10,272 nucleotides of DNA from an uncultured Aquincola sp. (GCA_937883885.1 CAKZXL010000049.1:1-10272); one strand, 5' to 3'. Numbered from the stretch's first letter, positions 1-8,399 are shown. Notes: generated from the letters alone by a model not told the origin. A program made the numbers and translations.

Positions 1-330
1 CAGCCGCTGCGCGCCAAGACCGAAGCGCAGGAAGACGCGATCACGCCCGCGGGCTGGAGCACCGGCGACGCCGCCAGCCTGCGCAGCACGCTGCAGGAAG
101 TGACGCAGGCGCTGGAGCATGTGCGGCGCGTGGCCCAACAGGTGCGCGACACGCTGGAGCGGGCCAAGCAGACCACGGCGCAGGCGGCCGATGCCGCCTG
201 GGCCACCGCCTTCGCCGAAGAGTTCGGCGCCCGTGCGCAGCAGCCCGGCTATGAGGTGTATGCCGCCATCGCCCCGGCGCTGGTCAGCGTGGACCGCAGC
301 CGCGTCGTCTCGCTGCTGACGCTGAAGTAG
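1..330 (+). CDS. C-terminal end of an unrecognised protein (5' truncated)
   Basis: The frame is open from the first base of the window to a TAG stop at 328-330, giving the last 109 residues of a protein whose start lies outside. I do not recognise the family. What can be seen is a helical, soluble, Ala/Arg/Gln-rich segment with no membrane helix. The stretch from about residue 25 to 65 (around LEHVRRVAQQVRDTLERAKQ) has heptad-like spacing and may be a coiled coil. The final 35 residues (GYEVYAAIAPALVSVDRS and onward, ending SLLTLK) are less polar and look like a small folded cap. A GTG at 100 could start a 76-residue protein, but coding continues upstream with the same composition, so an internal fragment is more likely. 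It is the only plus-strand gene in the window and converges on the DUF1178 gene with an 18-nt gap, so it belongs to a different transcription unit from nuo. Confidence 0.6.
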   Translation, partial: QPLRAKTEAQEDAITPAGWSTGDAASLRSTLQEVTQALEHVRRVAQQVRDTLERAKQTTAQAADAAWATAFAEEFGARAQQPGYEVYAAIAPALVSVDRSRVVSLLTLK

Positions 331-350
331 CCCGGCGCCAGGCCGGCGCT
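329..350. terminator. Possible weak bidirectional terminator hairpin between convergent genes
   Basis: The short gap between the convergent stops contains the inverted repeat CCGGC (332-336) / GCCGG (342-346) around a 5-nt loop. It is extended by AGC (329-331) pairing with GCT (348-350) across a single bulged C at 347, giving about 8 GC-rich pairs. The hairpin touches both stop codons. Neither strand has a T-run after the stem, so it is not a textbook intrinsic terminator. It is listed because of its position between convergent genes. Confidence 0.3.
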
Positions 351-849
351 ATTGCAGCGGGCCTTCCAGGCCCCGCGGCACCGGCAGCGTGGCGATCTCG
401 ATGCCCTCTTCCAGCAGCGACTCGCGCTGCTCGGGCGTGGCCTGGCCGCGGATGCCGCGCGCCTCGATCTCCCCGTAGTGCATGCGGCGCGCTTCTTCCG
501 GAAACCGCGCACCCACGTCTTCGGTATGGGCCAGCACATGGCGCACCGCCTGCATCCACGCGGCCTGCAGCACGCCCTCGGGCGACGGTTCGGTGTGGGT
601 AGATGCCACCGGGCTCGATGCGGCCGGCGCGCCGGGCCGCTGTTCACGGTTGGCCGCGGGCGCGATGCGCGGCTCACGCGCGCCCGACAGGTTCAGTCGC
701 GGCGCGGTCGGCCGGCGGGTGATGCCGGTGTCGGCGCACAGGGGACAGCTGATCAAGCCCTTGTCGAGTTGGGCGCCGTAATCTTCTTCAGAGGCGAACC
801 AGCCTTCAAAGCCGTGGCCCTGGCTGCAGCAGAGGTTGAGAACCTTCAT
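349..849 (-). CDS. DUF1178 family protein, zinc-ribbon-like
   Basis: This 166-residue protein has the hallmarks of the DUF1178 family: an N-terminal LCCSQGHGFEGWF block, an acidic/aromatic segment, then GLISCPLC followed by a PRLNL stretch. C8, H12, C35 and C38 are spaced like a one-ion zinc ribbon, as in FmdB-type regulators. Zinc binding is inferred from this spacing; the family has no established function that I know of. Residues from about 55 to 95 are a Pro/Ala/Ser/Glu-rich linker, probably disordered. The C-terminal part (about 96-166) is a charged helical domain containing ARFPEEARRMHYGEIEARGI, typical of the family. It is cytoplasmic, with no signal peptide or membrane helix. The ATG at 849 fits the family N-terminus, but no Shine-Dalgarno precedes it; a TATGAT hexamer sits just upstream instead. 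It lies 53 nt after the NUDIX gene and is the last gene of the nuo-linked series. Confidence 0.85.
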   Translation of the reverse strand: MKVLNLCCSQGHGFEGWFASEEDYGAQLDKGLISCPLCADTGITRRPTAPRLNLSGAREPRIAPAANREQRPGAPAASSPVASTHTEPSPEGVLQAAWMQAVRHVLAHTEDVGARFPEEARRMHYGEIEARGIRGQATPEQRESLLEEGIEIATLPVPRGLEGPLQ

Positions 850-855
850 GAAATG

Positions 856-861
856 ATCATA
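856..861 (-). promoter_or_regulatory. Candidate sigma-70 -10 element (TATGAT) before the DUF1178 gene
   Basis: On the minus strand TATGAT (861 to 856) is followed by exactly 6 nt before the DUF1178 ATG. A transcript from it would begin at or next to the A of the start codon, that is, leaderless. No ribosome binding site is visible, which fits. Against it, the -35 region is poor: the best option, GCGGCA at an 18-nt spacer, matches 3 of 6 consensus bases, and there is no extended -10. It could be chance. Confidence 0.25.
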
Positions 862-902
862 GTGGCCGGCGTCACTTCATGCCGCGCCGTGCGCCTGCAA
901 CC

Positions 903-1490
903 CTAGGCCGGAGCGGCCTGCCAATCCAGCGACCAGGCACCGGCCTGCCAGCGCTGCAGCCAGAGCAGGCAGATCAGCGTCTTGGCATCGGTCAGCTCGC
1001 CACGGCCGGCCATGGCGTCCAGTTCGTCGGCCGACAAGTGGTGCACGTCGATCAGCTCGCCATGGTCGAGCTGCTGGGTGCCAGCGGTCAGGCCGCGGGC
1101 GAAGAAGATCTCGATGTGCTCGTTGGAATAGGCGGCGGCGTTGTGCAGGATGCCGGCACGGGCGATCTCGCGGGCGCTGTAGCCGGTTTCTTCGGTCAGC
1201 TCACGCAGGCCGCAGCGCATCGTGTCTTCACCCGGATCGATCTTGCCGGCCGGAAACTCCAGCAGCACCTGGCCCAGCGGGTAGCGGTGCTGGCGCACCA
1301 GCACCAGCCGGCCATCGTCCAGCAACGGCACCACCACCACCGCGCCCGGGTGCACGATGTACTCACGTGTGGCGGTGTCGCCGTTGGGCAGGCCGATCAC
1401 GTCGCGCCGAACGTCGAGGAAGTTGCCCCGGTACACCTGCTCGCCCGACAGGCGCTTTTCGATGAGGTGCTGATCTTGATCGGCCGACAT
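903..1490 (-). CDS. NUDIX hydrolase, ADP-ribose pyrophosphatase-like
   Basis: A 195-residue soluble protein with a complete NUDIX box at residues 82-104 (GKIDPGE, then seven residues, then RELTEETGY), matching GX5EX7REUXEEXGU. The catalytic, metal-binding glutamates are all present. The N-terminal segment (YRGNFLDVRRDVIGLPNG, then REYIVHPGAVVVVPLLDDG and LVLVRQHRYPLG) matches the ADP-ribose/nucleoside-diphosphate-sugar pyrophosphatase branch (NudF type), which cleaves ADP-ribose to AMP and ribose-5-phosphate. After the box the sequence reads LHNAAAYSNEHIEIFFA, where classical ADP-ribose enzymes have a Pro/Gly-rich PSPG-like segment, so the exact substrate is uncertain. The ATG at 1490 is chosen because AGGG lies 6 nt upstream. 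A TTG at 1496 would add two residues and overlaps the TGA of the DUF2818 gene. It is translationally coupled to that gene, with stop and start 2 nt apart. Confidence 0.88.
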   Translation of the reverse strand: MSADQDQHLIEKRLSGEQVYRGNFLDVRRDVIGLPNGDTATREYIVHPGAVVVVPLLDDGRLVLVRQHRYPLGQVLLEFPAGKIDPGEDTMRCGLRELTEETGYSAREIARAGILHNAAAYSNEHIEIFFARGLTAGTQQLDHGELIDVHHLSADELDAMAGRGELTDAKTLICLLWLQRWQAGAWSLDWQAAPA

Positions 1491-1492
1491 GC

Positions 1493-1798
1493 TCAACCCT
1501 GTTGGCGGCGCAGCACGCGCCAGACGAAGCCGGGAAACGCCAGCGTGAGGAACAGGCAGGCGCCGGCCGCGTAGAACTCCCAGCCCTGCGGCTGGCGCTG
1601 GCCGATGCGTGCCTCCAGGCCCATGCCCACCAGCAGCGTGAGGCCAGCCATCAGCGCCAGTTCCAGCAACCGCCAGGGCCAGCGCTTGGGCTGGCGCTGC
1701 GGACCCACCACGAACAACCGGTCGTTGACGAACGGCAGGTTGGCGGCGATGGTGGCCACCAGCAGCACCAGCCAGACCTCGGCCGAATGCGAGCCCAC
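1493..1798 (-). CDS. DUF2818 family small membrane protein
   Basis: A 101-residue integral membrane protein with three predicted membrane helices: about residues 8-24 (VWLVLLVATIAANLPFV), 44-61 (LLELALMAGLTLLVGMGL) and 75-95 (FYAAGACLFLTLAFPGFVW). A basic, Pro/Arg-rich loop (GPQRQPKRWPWR) lies between helices 1 and 2. Its length, the AANLPFVNDRLF motif and its place directly behind nuoN identify DUF2818, a betaproteobacterial family with no assigned function. The start is GTG at 1798; an in-frame TAG at 1804-1802 rules out any start further upstream. The gene follows nuoN by 44 nt and overlaps the TTG alternative start of the NUDIX gene. Its constant association with nuo suggests a role in complex I assembly, stability or quinone access in the inner membrane. 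This is inference; nothing in the sequence shows a catalytic or cofactor site. Confidence 0.83.
   Translation of the reverse strand: MGSHSAEVWLVLLVATIAANLPFVNDRLFVVGPQRQPKRWPWRLLELALMAGLTLLVGMGLEARIGQRQPQGWEFYAAGACLFLTLAFPGFVWRVLRRQQG
1497..1500 (-). promoter_or_regulatory. Ribosome binding site deciding the NUDIX start
   Basis: AGGG on the minus strand lies 6 nt before the ATG at 1490, inside the last codons of the DUF2818 gene. The alternative TTG at 1496 would follow it directly with no spacing, so ATG is the better start. Confidence 0.55.
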
Positions 1799-1842
1799 CG
1801 CCTACACCTGCCCCGACACGGTGGACCCGGTGCCGGCCGCCA

Positions 1843-3339
1843 TCAGGTGGCCAGCGCCTTGACGATGGCGTCGCGGCACATGGCCATCAGGCCGCCCGGC
1901 ATGATGCCCAGCAGCAGCACGGCGGCGCCGTTGACGGCCAGCAGCGCGCTCACGCCCGAGCCTTGCGACACGGCGGGTGCGCCGGCCGGCGGTTCGTCGA
2001 AGAACATCACCTTGATGACGCGCAGGTAGTAGAACGCGCCGATCAGCGACAGCAGCACCGCGGCCACCGCGATCCACAGGTACAGGTCGATGTTGGTGGT
2101 GATCAGCGCCTGCAGCACGGCTAGCTTGGCATAGAAGCCCACCGTCGGCGGAATGCCGGTCAGCGAGAACATGAACACCGCCATCACGCCGGCCATCCAC
2201 GGTGCGCGGCGGCCCAGGCCGGCCAGGTCGTTGATGTCTTCGCTCTCGAAGCCTTCGCGCGACAGCAGCATCAGCAGGCCGATGCTGCCCAGCGTGGTCA
2301 GCGTGTAGGCCACCATGTAGAACATGGCCGAGCTGTAGGCATTGCCGGCCGACAGCGTGTTGCCGCTGACGACGCCGGACGCCAGCGCCAGCAGCATGAA
2401 GCCCATCTGCGCGATGGCCGAGTAGGCCAGCATGCGCTTGAGGTTGCTTTGCGCGATGGCCGCGAAGTTGCCGATGGCCAGCGAGACCACCGCCATCACC
2501 AGCAGCATCTGCTGCCAGTCCACCGCCAGGCCCAGCAGGCCTTCCACCAGCAGGCGGATGGTCATGCCGAAGGCGGCCAGCTTGGGCGCGCCGGCGATCA
2601 GCAGCGTGACGGCCGTGGGGGCGCCGTGGTATACGTCGGGCACCCACATGTGGAACGGCGCAGCGCCCAGCTTGAAGCCCAGGCCGGCGACGATGAACAC
2701 CAGGCCGAACACCAGCACGGTGCCGTTGGCTTCACCCTTGCCGATCACGTCGAACACGCCCGGGATCTCCAGCGTGCCGGTGGCGCCGTACATCATCGAC
2801 AGGCCGTACAGCAGGAAGCCGCTGGCCAGTGCGCCCAGCACGAAGTACTTCATCGCGGCCTCGGTGGCCACGGCGCTGTCGCGGCGCAGGGCCACCAGCG
2901 CATACAGCGACAGGCTCATCAGCTCCAGGCCGAGGTAGACGACCAGGAAGTTGTTGGCCGACACCATCACGCAGATGCCCAGCAGCGAGAACATCGACAG
3001 CGAGAAGAACTCGCCCTTGAGCATCTCGCGGGCGCCGATGTACGGCTGCGCGTAGGCGATCGTCACCATCGTGGCGATGGCGGCGAAGAAAGCCAGCAGA
3101 TGGCCCATGGGGTCGGCGACCACCATGTTCTGCATGCCGTACAGCGTGACGCCGCCCTGCACGTAGCTGAAGTGCAGCGCCGCCACCACGGCCAGCGATG
3201 CCTGGGCCAGCCAGAAGGTGGGCCGACGCTTCGGGTCGGTGACGAACAGGTCGACCAGCGCGACGGCGCACGCCAGCACGAGCAGCAGCAGTTCGGGGTA
3301 GATGACCAGCCAGTTCATTTCAATCATGGTTGCGGCCAT
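1843..3339 (-). CDS. nuoN: NADH-quinone oxidoreductase subunit N
   Basis: NuoN is one of three antiporter-like proton-pumping subunits in the membrane arm of complex I, lying next to NuoK. The 498-residue length is normal. The sequence is hydrophobic throughout (about 14 helices) and carries the Proton_antipo_M core. Conserved charged residues are present: E139 in YLGLELMSLSLYAL (helix 5), K223 in GFKLGAAPFHMWVPDVYHGA (broken helix 7), K253 in AGAPKLAAFG (helix 8) and K405 in GFYAKLAVLQ (helix 12). ATG at 3339 is 3 nt after the nuoM stop, with no clear Shine-Dalgarno, so translation is probably coupled. The ATG codons for M5 (3327) or M8 (3318) could be the real start, since homologues begin close to the NWLVIYPE segment. 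L406 uses the rare CTA codon. DUF2818 follows 44 nt downstream. Confidence 0.97.
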   Translation of the reverse strand: MAATMIEMNWLVIYPELLLLVLACAVALVDLFVTDPKRRPTFWLAQASLAVVAALHFSYVQGGVTLYGMQNMVVADPMGHLLAFFAAIATMVTIAYAQPYIGAREMLKGEFFSLSMFSLLGICVMVSANNFLVVYLGLELMSLSLYALVALRRDSAVATEAAMKYFVLGALASGFLLYGLSMMYGATGTLEIPGVFDVIGKGEANGTVLVFGLVFIVAGLGFKLGAAPFHMWVPDVYHGAPTAVTLLIAGAPKLAAFGMTIRLLVEGLLGLAVDWQQMLLVMAVVSLAIGNFAAIAQSNLKRMLAYSAIAQMGFMLLALASGVVSGNTLSAGNAYSSAMFYMVAYTLTTLGSIGLLMLLSREGFESEDINDLAGLGRRAPWMAGVMAVFMFSLTGIPPTVGFYAKLAVLQALITTNIDLYLWIAVAAVLLSLIGAFYYLRVIKVMFFDEPPAGAPAVSQGSGVSALLAVNGAAVLLLGIMPGGLMAMCRDAIVKALAT

Positions 3340-3342
3340 CCG

Positions 3343-4818
3343 TCAGGGAAGTTTGGAAGTGGCCACGTGTTTCAGCAGCTCGGTGACGGAGACGTGCATC
3401 ACGTCGGTCACGGGCTTCGGGTACACGCCCATCGCCAGGGTGGCGATGGCCAGCACCGCCAGCATCAGGAATTCACGGCCGTTGATGTCGGTCAGGCTGC
3501 GCACGTTGTCGTTGGCCACGTCGCCCAGGTACACGCGCTTGACCATCCACAGGTTGTAGGCGGCGCCCAGGATCAGCGCGGTGGCGGCCAGCAGCCCGAT
3601 CACGAAGCTGAACTTGACCGAGGCGAGGATCACCATCCATTCGCCGATGAAGCCGCTGGTGCCCGGCAGGCCCGAGTTGGCCATCGCGAAGAAGACGGCG
3701 AAGGCGGCGAACTTGGGCATGGTGTTCACCACGCCGCCGTAGGCCTTGATTTCACGCGAGTGCACGCGGTCGTACAGCACGCCGATGCACAGGAACATGG
3801 CGCCCGACACGAAGCCGTGGCTGACCATCTGCACCAGCCCACCGGCCACGCCCAGTTCGCTGAACAGGAAGAAGCCCAGCGTGACGAAGCCCATGTGGGC
3901 GATCGACGAATACGCCACCAGCTTCTTCATGTCCTGCTGCACCAGCGCCACCAGGCCGACGTAGATCACCGCCACCAGCGACAGCGCGACGATCAGCCAC
4001 GCCCATTGGTGCGAGGCATCCGGCGCGATGGGCATCGAGAAACGCACGAAACCGTAGGCACCCAGCTTCAGCATGATGGCGGCCAGCACGACGGAGCCGC
4101 CGGTGGGCGCCTCGACGTGGGCATCGGGCAGCCAGGTGTGCACCGGCCACATCGGCACCTTGACGGCGAAGGCCGCGAAGAAGGCGAAGAACAGCAGCGT
4201 CTGCACGTCGGCCGGCAGCGGCAGCTTGTGCCAGTCCAGGATCTGGAAGCTGCCACCCGACTTGTAGTACAGGTACAGCAGCGCCACCAGCATCAGCAGC
4301 GAGCCCAGCAGCGTGTACAGGAAGAACTTGAACGCCGCATACACGCGGCGCGGACCGCCCCACACGCCGATGATGATGTACATCGGGATCAGCGTGGCTT
4401 CGAAGAAGACGTAGAACAGCAGGCCGTCCAGCGCCGAGAACACGCCCACCATCACGCCCGACAGGATCAGGAACGCGCCCATGTACTGGTTGACGCGGTC
4501 GGTGATCACTTCCCAGGCGGCGATCACCACGATGATGGTGATGAAGGCCGTGAGCAGCACGAACCACACCGAGATGCCGTCCACGCCCAGGTGGTAGCGG
4601 ATATTGAACCGCTCGATCCAGGCGTAGTTCTCGACGAACTGCATCGCGGCGGTGCCCGAGTCGAAGCCGCCGAGCAGCGGCAGCGTGACCAGGAAGCTGG
4701 CGATGGCGCCGATCAGCGCCAGCCAGCGAACCGCCTTGGCCTGGTCGTCACGCCCCAGCGCCAGCAGGATGGCGCCGAATGCGATCGGCAACCAGATGGC
4801 AACACTCAACAATCCCAT
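3343..4818 (-). CDS. nuoM: NADH-quinone oxidoreductase subunit M
   Basis: NuoM is the middle antiporter-like proton pump of the complex I membrane arm, between NuoN and NuoL. The protein has 491 residues, a usual length, and about 14 membrane helices. Diagnostic residues are intact: E140 in FYVFFEATLIPMYIIIGVWG (helix 5), K220 in AFAVKVPMWPVHTWLPDAHV (helix 7), K251 in IMLKLGAYGFVRF (helix 8) and E393 in TSGFIGEWM (helix 12). NuoM has Glu at the helix-12 position where NuoL and NuoN have Lys, which confirms the subunit assignment. The ATG at 4818 has GGAG 9 nt upstream (4828-4831). The gap to nuoL is 21 nt, and the downstream nuoN start lies 3 nt beyond the stop. Confidence 0.98.
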   Translation of the reverse strand: MGLLSVAIWLPIAFGAILLALGRDDQAKAVRWLALIGAIASFLVTLPLLGGFDSGTAAMQFVENYAWIERFNIRYHLGVDGISVWFVLLTAFITIIVVIAAWEVITDRVNQYMGAFLILSGVMVGVFSALDGLLFYVFFEATLIPMYIIIGVWGGPRRVYAAFKFFLYTLLGSLLMLVALLYLYYKSGGSFQILDWHKLPLPADVQTLLFFAFFAAFAVKVPMWPVHTWLPDAHVEAPTGGSVVLAAIMLKLGAYGFVRFSMPIAPDASHQWAWLIVALSLVAVIYVGLVALVQQDMKKLVAYSSIAHMGFVTLGFFLFSELGVAGGLVQMVSHGFVSGAMFLCIGVLYDRVHSREIKAYGGVVNTMPKFAAFAVFFAMANSGLPGTSGFIGEWMVILASVKFSFVIGLLAATALILGAAYNLWMVKRVYLGDVANDNVRSLTDINGREFLMLAVLAIATLAMGVYPKPVTDVMHVSVTELLKHVATSKLP

Positions 4819-4839
4819 GTTCTTGTTCTCCGCCCCGCC

Positions 4840-6870
<2,031 letters not shown>

Positions 6871-6876
6871 GGTCAA

Positions 6877-7203
6877 TCAGCCCTTCAAGGTATCGAGTTC
6901 GTCGACATTGATCGACGCACGGTTGCGGAAGAGCACGACCAGGATGGCCAGGCCGATGGCGGACTCGGCCGCCGCCACCGTCAGGATGAAGAACACGAAG
7001 ACCTGGCCCGCCATGCGATCCGCCACCGCGGGCAGGTAGTGCGAGAAGGCCACGAAATTCAGGTTCACCGCCAGCAGCATCAGCTCGATCGCCATCAGCA
7101 GCACGATCAGGTTGCGGCGGTTCAGGAAGATGCCGATCACCGACAGCGCGAACAGCACCGCGCCGAGCGACAGGTAATGGCCAAGGGAGACGGGACCCAG
7201 CAT
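6877..7203 (-). CDS. nuoK: NADH-quinone oxidoreductase subunit K
   Basis: NuoK (related to the MrpC antiporter subunit) is a small membrane subunit linking the quinone end of complex I to the antiporter-like pumps. The 108-residue protein has three membrane helices, at about 12-26, 32-53 and 68-92. The two buried glutamates needed for proton transfer are present: E40 in [16 protein letters not shown] and E80 in [11 protein letters not shown], equivalent to E36 and E72 of E. coli NuoK. The C-terminus [10 protein letters not shown] is also typical. ATG at 7203 shares its A with the nuoJ TGA (TGATG), a classic coupled junction, and GAGGGG lies 8 nt upstream. A GTG one codon earlier is less well placed. 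nuoL starts just past the stop. Confidence 0.97.
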   Translation of the reverse strand: MLGPVSLGHYLSLGAVLFALSVIGIFLNRRNLIVLLMAIELMLLAVNLNFVAFSHYLPAVADRMAGQVFVFFILTVAAAESAIGLAILVVLFRNRASINVDELDTLKG

Positions 7204-7853
7204 CACTGTTTCCCCTCAGGTTGCACGGCCGGTTGCACAGCGGCCGCGGACGGCGCTTCGATGGTCGGTTTCATCTTGATCAGGCGCACACGGTCGGCCT
7301 TCTTGACACGCACCTGCAGCGACGGGTCCATGGCGCGCGAATCCTTGCGGCGGCGCAGCGTCAGCGCGATGGCCGCGACGATGGCCACCAGCAGCAGCAC
7401 CGCGGCGATCTGCAGCGGATACAGGTACTTGGTGTACATCTCGATGCCCAGCATCTTGGTGTTGCCGGCCTCGATGGCGGCGGCACTCAGCGCGGGCGCT
7501 TCAGGCACATAGAAGCCCTGGTACAGCACCGCGGCCATTTCCAGCGCGATCACCGCGCCGATCAGGCCCGCCACCGGGAAGTGCTTCCAGAAGTTCTGGC
7601 GGAAGGCGTCGGTGTTGATGTCCAGCATCATCACCACGAAGAGGAACAGCACCATCACGGCGCCGACGTACACCAGCACCAGGGTGATGGCCAGGAACTC
7701 GGCCTTGAGCATCATCCACACGCAGGACGCGCTGAAGAAGGCCAGCACCAGGAACAGCGCCGCATGCACCGTGCTGCGCGCCGTGATCACACGGAACGAA
7801 GCACCCAGCAGCACCGCCGAGAACACGTAGAAGAGAGCGGTCGTCGTATTCAT
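7203..7853 (-). CDS. nuoJ: NADH-quinone oxidoreductase subunit J
   Basis: NuoJ (mitochondrial ND6 homologue) is a membrane subunit beside NuoK and NuoH. Its third helix takes part in coupling quinone reduction to proton pumping. With the ATG at 7853 it has 216 residues and five membrane helices, at about 7-24, 29-48, 54-77, 93-111 and 146-166. The helix-3 signature [17 protein letters not shown] with Y62 is present, as is a glutamate in AEFLA (E52). Compared with E. coli NuoJ (184 aa) it has a longer C-terminal tail: from about residue 167 it is first basic ([22 protein letters not shown]), then Ala/Pro/Gln-rich and probably disordered. A GTG at 7889 would extend the N-terminus by 12 basic residues unlike the family, and it falls within the hairpin before the gene, so ATG is preferred. 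No good Shine-Dalgarno precedes it. Confidence 0.96.
   Translation of the reverse strand: MNTTTALFYVFSAVLLGASFRVITARSTVHAALFLVLAFFSASCVWMMLKAEFLAITLVLVYVGAVMVLFLFVVMMLDINTDAFRQNFWKHFPVAGLIGAVIALEMAAVLYQGFYVPEAPALSAAAIEAGNTKMLGIEMYTKYLYPLQIAAVLLLVAIVAAIALTLRRRKDSRAMDPSLQVRVKKADRVRLIKMKPTIEAPSAAAVQPAVQPEGKQ
7212..7217 (-). promoter_or_regulatory. Strong ribosome binding site of nuoK
   Basis: GAGGGG on the minus strand ends 8 nt before the nuoK ATG at 7203 and lies within the last nuoJ codons. It supports ATG over the GTG at 7206. It is the strongest Shine-Dalgarno I see in the window. Confidence 0.65.
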
Positions 7854-7884
7854 CTTGTTGAACGCGCGCACGCGCCGAGCTGCA

Positions 7885-7902
7885 GCCACCCTGGCGGGTG
7901 GC
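7885..7902 (-). repeat. Perfect 7-bp GC hairpin in the nuoI-nuoJ gap
   Basis: The 57-nt spacer between nuoI and nuoJ, the longest in the window, holds GCCACCC (7885-7891) and GGGTGGC (7896-7902) around a 4-nt TGGC loop. Two further two-pair blocks extend the stem outward, each after a single mismatch. No T-run follows on the minus strand, so it is not an intrinsic terminator. It would form in the operon mRNA about 30 nt before the nuoJ start and could stabilise an mRNA end, mark a processing point or tune nuoJ translation. Function is inference. Confidence 0.5.
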
Positions 7903-7910
7903 CGCTGCGG

Positions 7911-8399
7911 TCAGCGGTACTTCGCGTCGGCCTCCTTGTTGGCGGCAATCTCGCGCTCGTAGCGGTCACCGACGGCCAGCAGCATGTCCTTGGTGAAGTA
8001 CAGGTCGCCGCGCTTTTCGCCGTGGTACTCGAGGATGTGGGTCTCGACGATGGAATCGACCGGGCAGCTTTCTTCGCAGAAGCCGCAGAAGATGCACTTG
8101 GTCAGGTCGATGTCGTAGCGCGTGGTGCGGCGCGAGCCGTCGTCACGCACGTCCGACTCGATGGTGATGGCCATCGCGGGGCACACCGCTTCGCACAGCT
8201 TGCAGGCGATGCAGCGTTCTTCGCCGTTCTCGTAGCGGCGCAGCGCGTGCAGGCCGCGGAAGCGCGGCGACAGCGGCGTTTTTTCTTCCGGGAACTGGAT
8301 GGTGATCTTCTTCTGGAAGAAGTGGCGGCCCGTGAGCTTCAGGCCCTTGAGCAGCTCCAGCAGCATGAAGCTGGAGACGAAGTCTTTGACGGCAGACAT
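7911..8399 (-). CDS. nuoI: NADH-quinone oxidoreductase subunit I (8Fe-ferredoxin type)
   Basis: NuoI carries the two [4Fe-4S] clusters (N6a and N6b) that pass electrons from NuoG toward the terminal cluster N2 in NuoB and then quinone. Both ferredoxin motifs are complete in the 162-residue protein: C63, C66, C69, C73 in [12 protein letters not shown] and C102, C105, C108, C112 in [12 protein letters not shown]. As in other 8Fe ferredoxins, the fourth Cys of each motif is expected to ligate the other cluster. The N-terminal 30 residues form an amphipathic helix that anchors the subunit on the membrane arm, followed by the family motif [19 protein letters not shown]. The C-terminus contains [15 protein letters not shown]. 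The ATG at 8399 has GAGG (8408-8411) 8 nt upstream. nuoH ends 33 nt before it, and the spacer toward nuoJ holds a hairpin. Confidence 0.98.
   Translation of the reverse strand: MSAVKDFVSSFMLLELLKGLKLTGRHFFQKKITIQFPEEKTPLSPRFRGLHALRRYENGEERCIACKLCEAVCPAMAITIESDVRDDGSRRTTRYDIDLTKCIFCGFCEESCPVDSIVETHILEYHGEKRGDLYFTKDMLLAVGDRYEREIAANKEADAKYR

Noticed and set aside
352..1574. Plus-strand open frames of 184 and 231 residues opposite the DUF1178 and NUDIX genes
   Set aside because: They are Arg/Gly/Gln-rich with no motif, while the opposite strand carries a perfect NUDIX box and the DUF1178 Cys/His pattern.
1802..2647. Minus-strand frame of 281 residues overlapping nuoN in another frame
   Set aside because: Arg/Gly/Ala/His-rich out-of-frame reading of nuoN with no hydrophobic helices; a high-GC artefact like the similar ones within nuoM, nuoL and nuoH.
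7854..7889. GTG at 7889 as nuoJ start, adding 12 residues
   Set aside because: The added residues (MAAARRVRAFNK) are basic and unlike NuoJ N-termini, and the GTG lies within the intergenic hairpin. ATG at 7853 begins the expected [11 protein letters not shown] sequence.
7885..7902. The nuoI-nuoJ hairpin as a rho-independent terminator
   Set aside because: No T-run follows the stem on the minus strand, and the genes on both sides belong to one complex, so termination here would be counterproductive.
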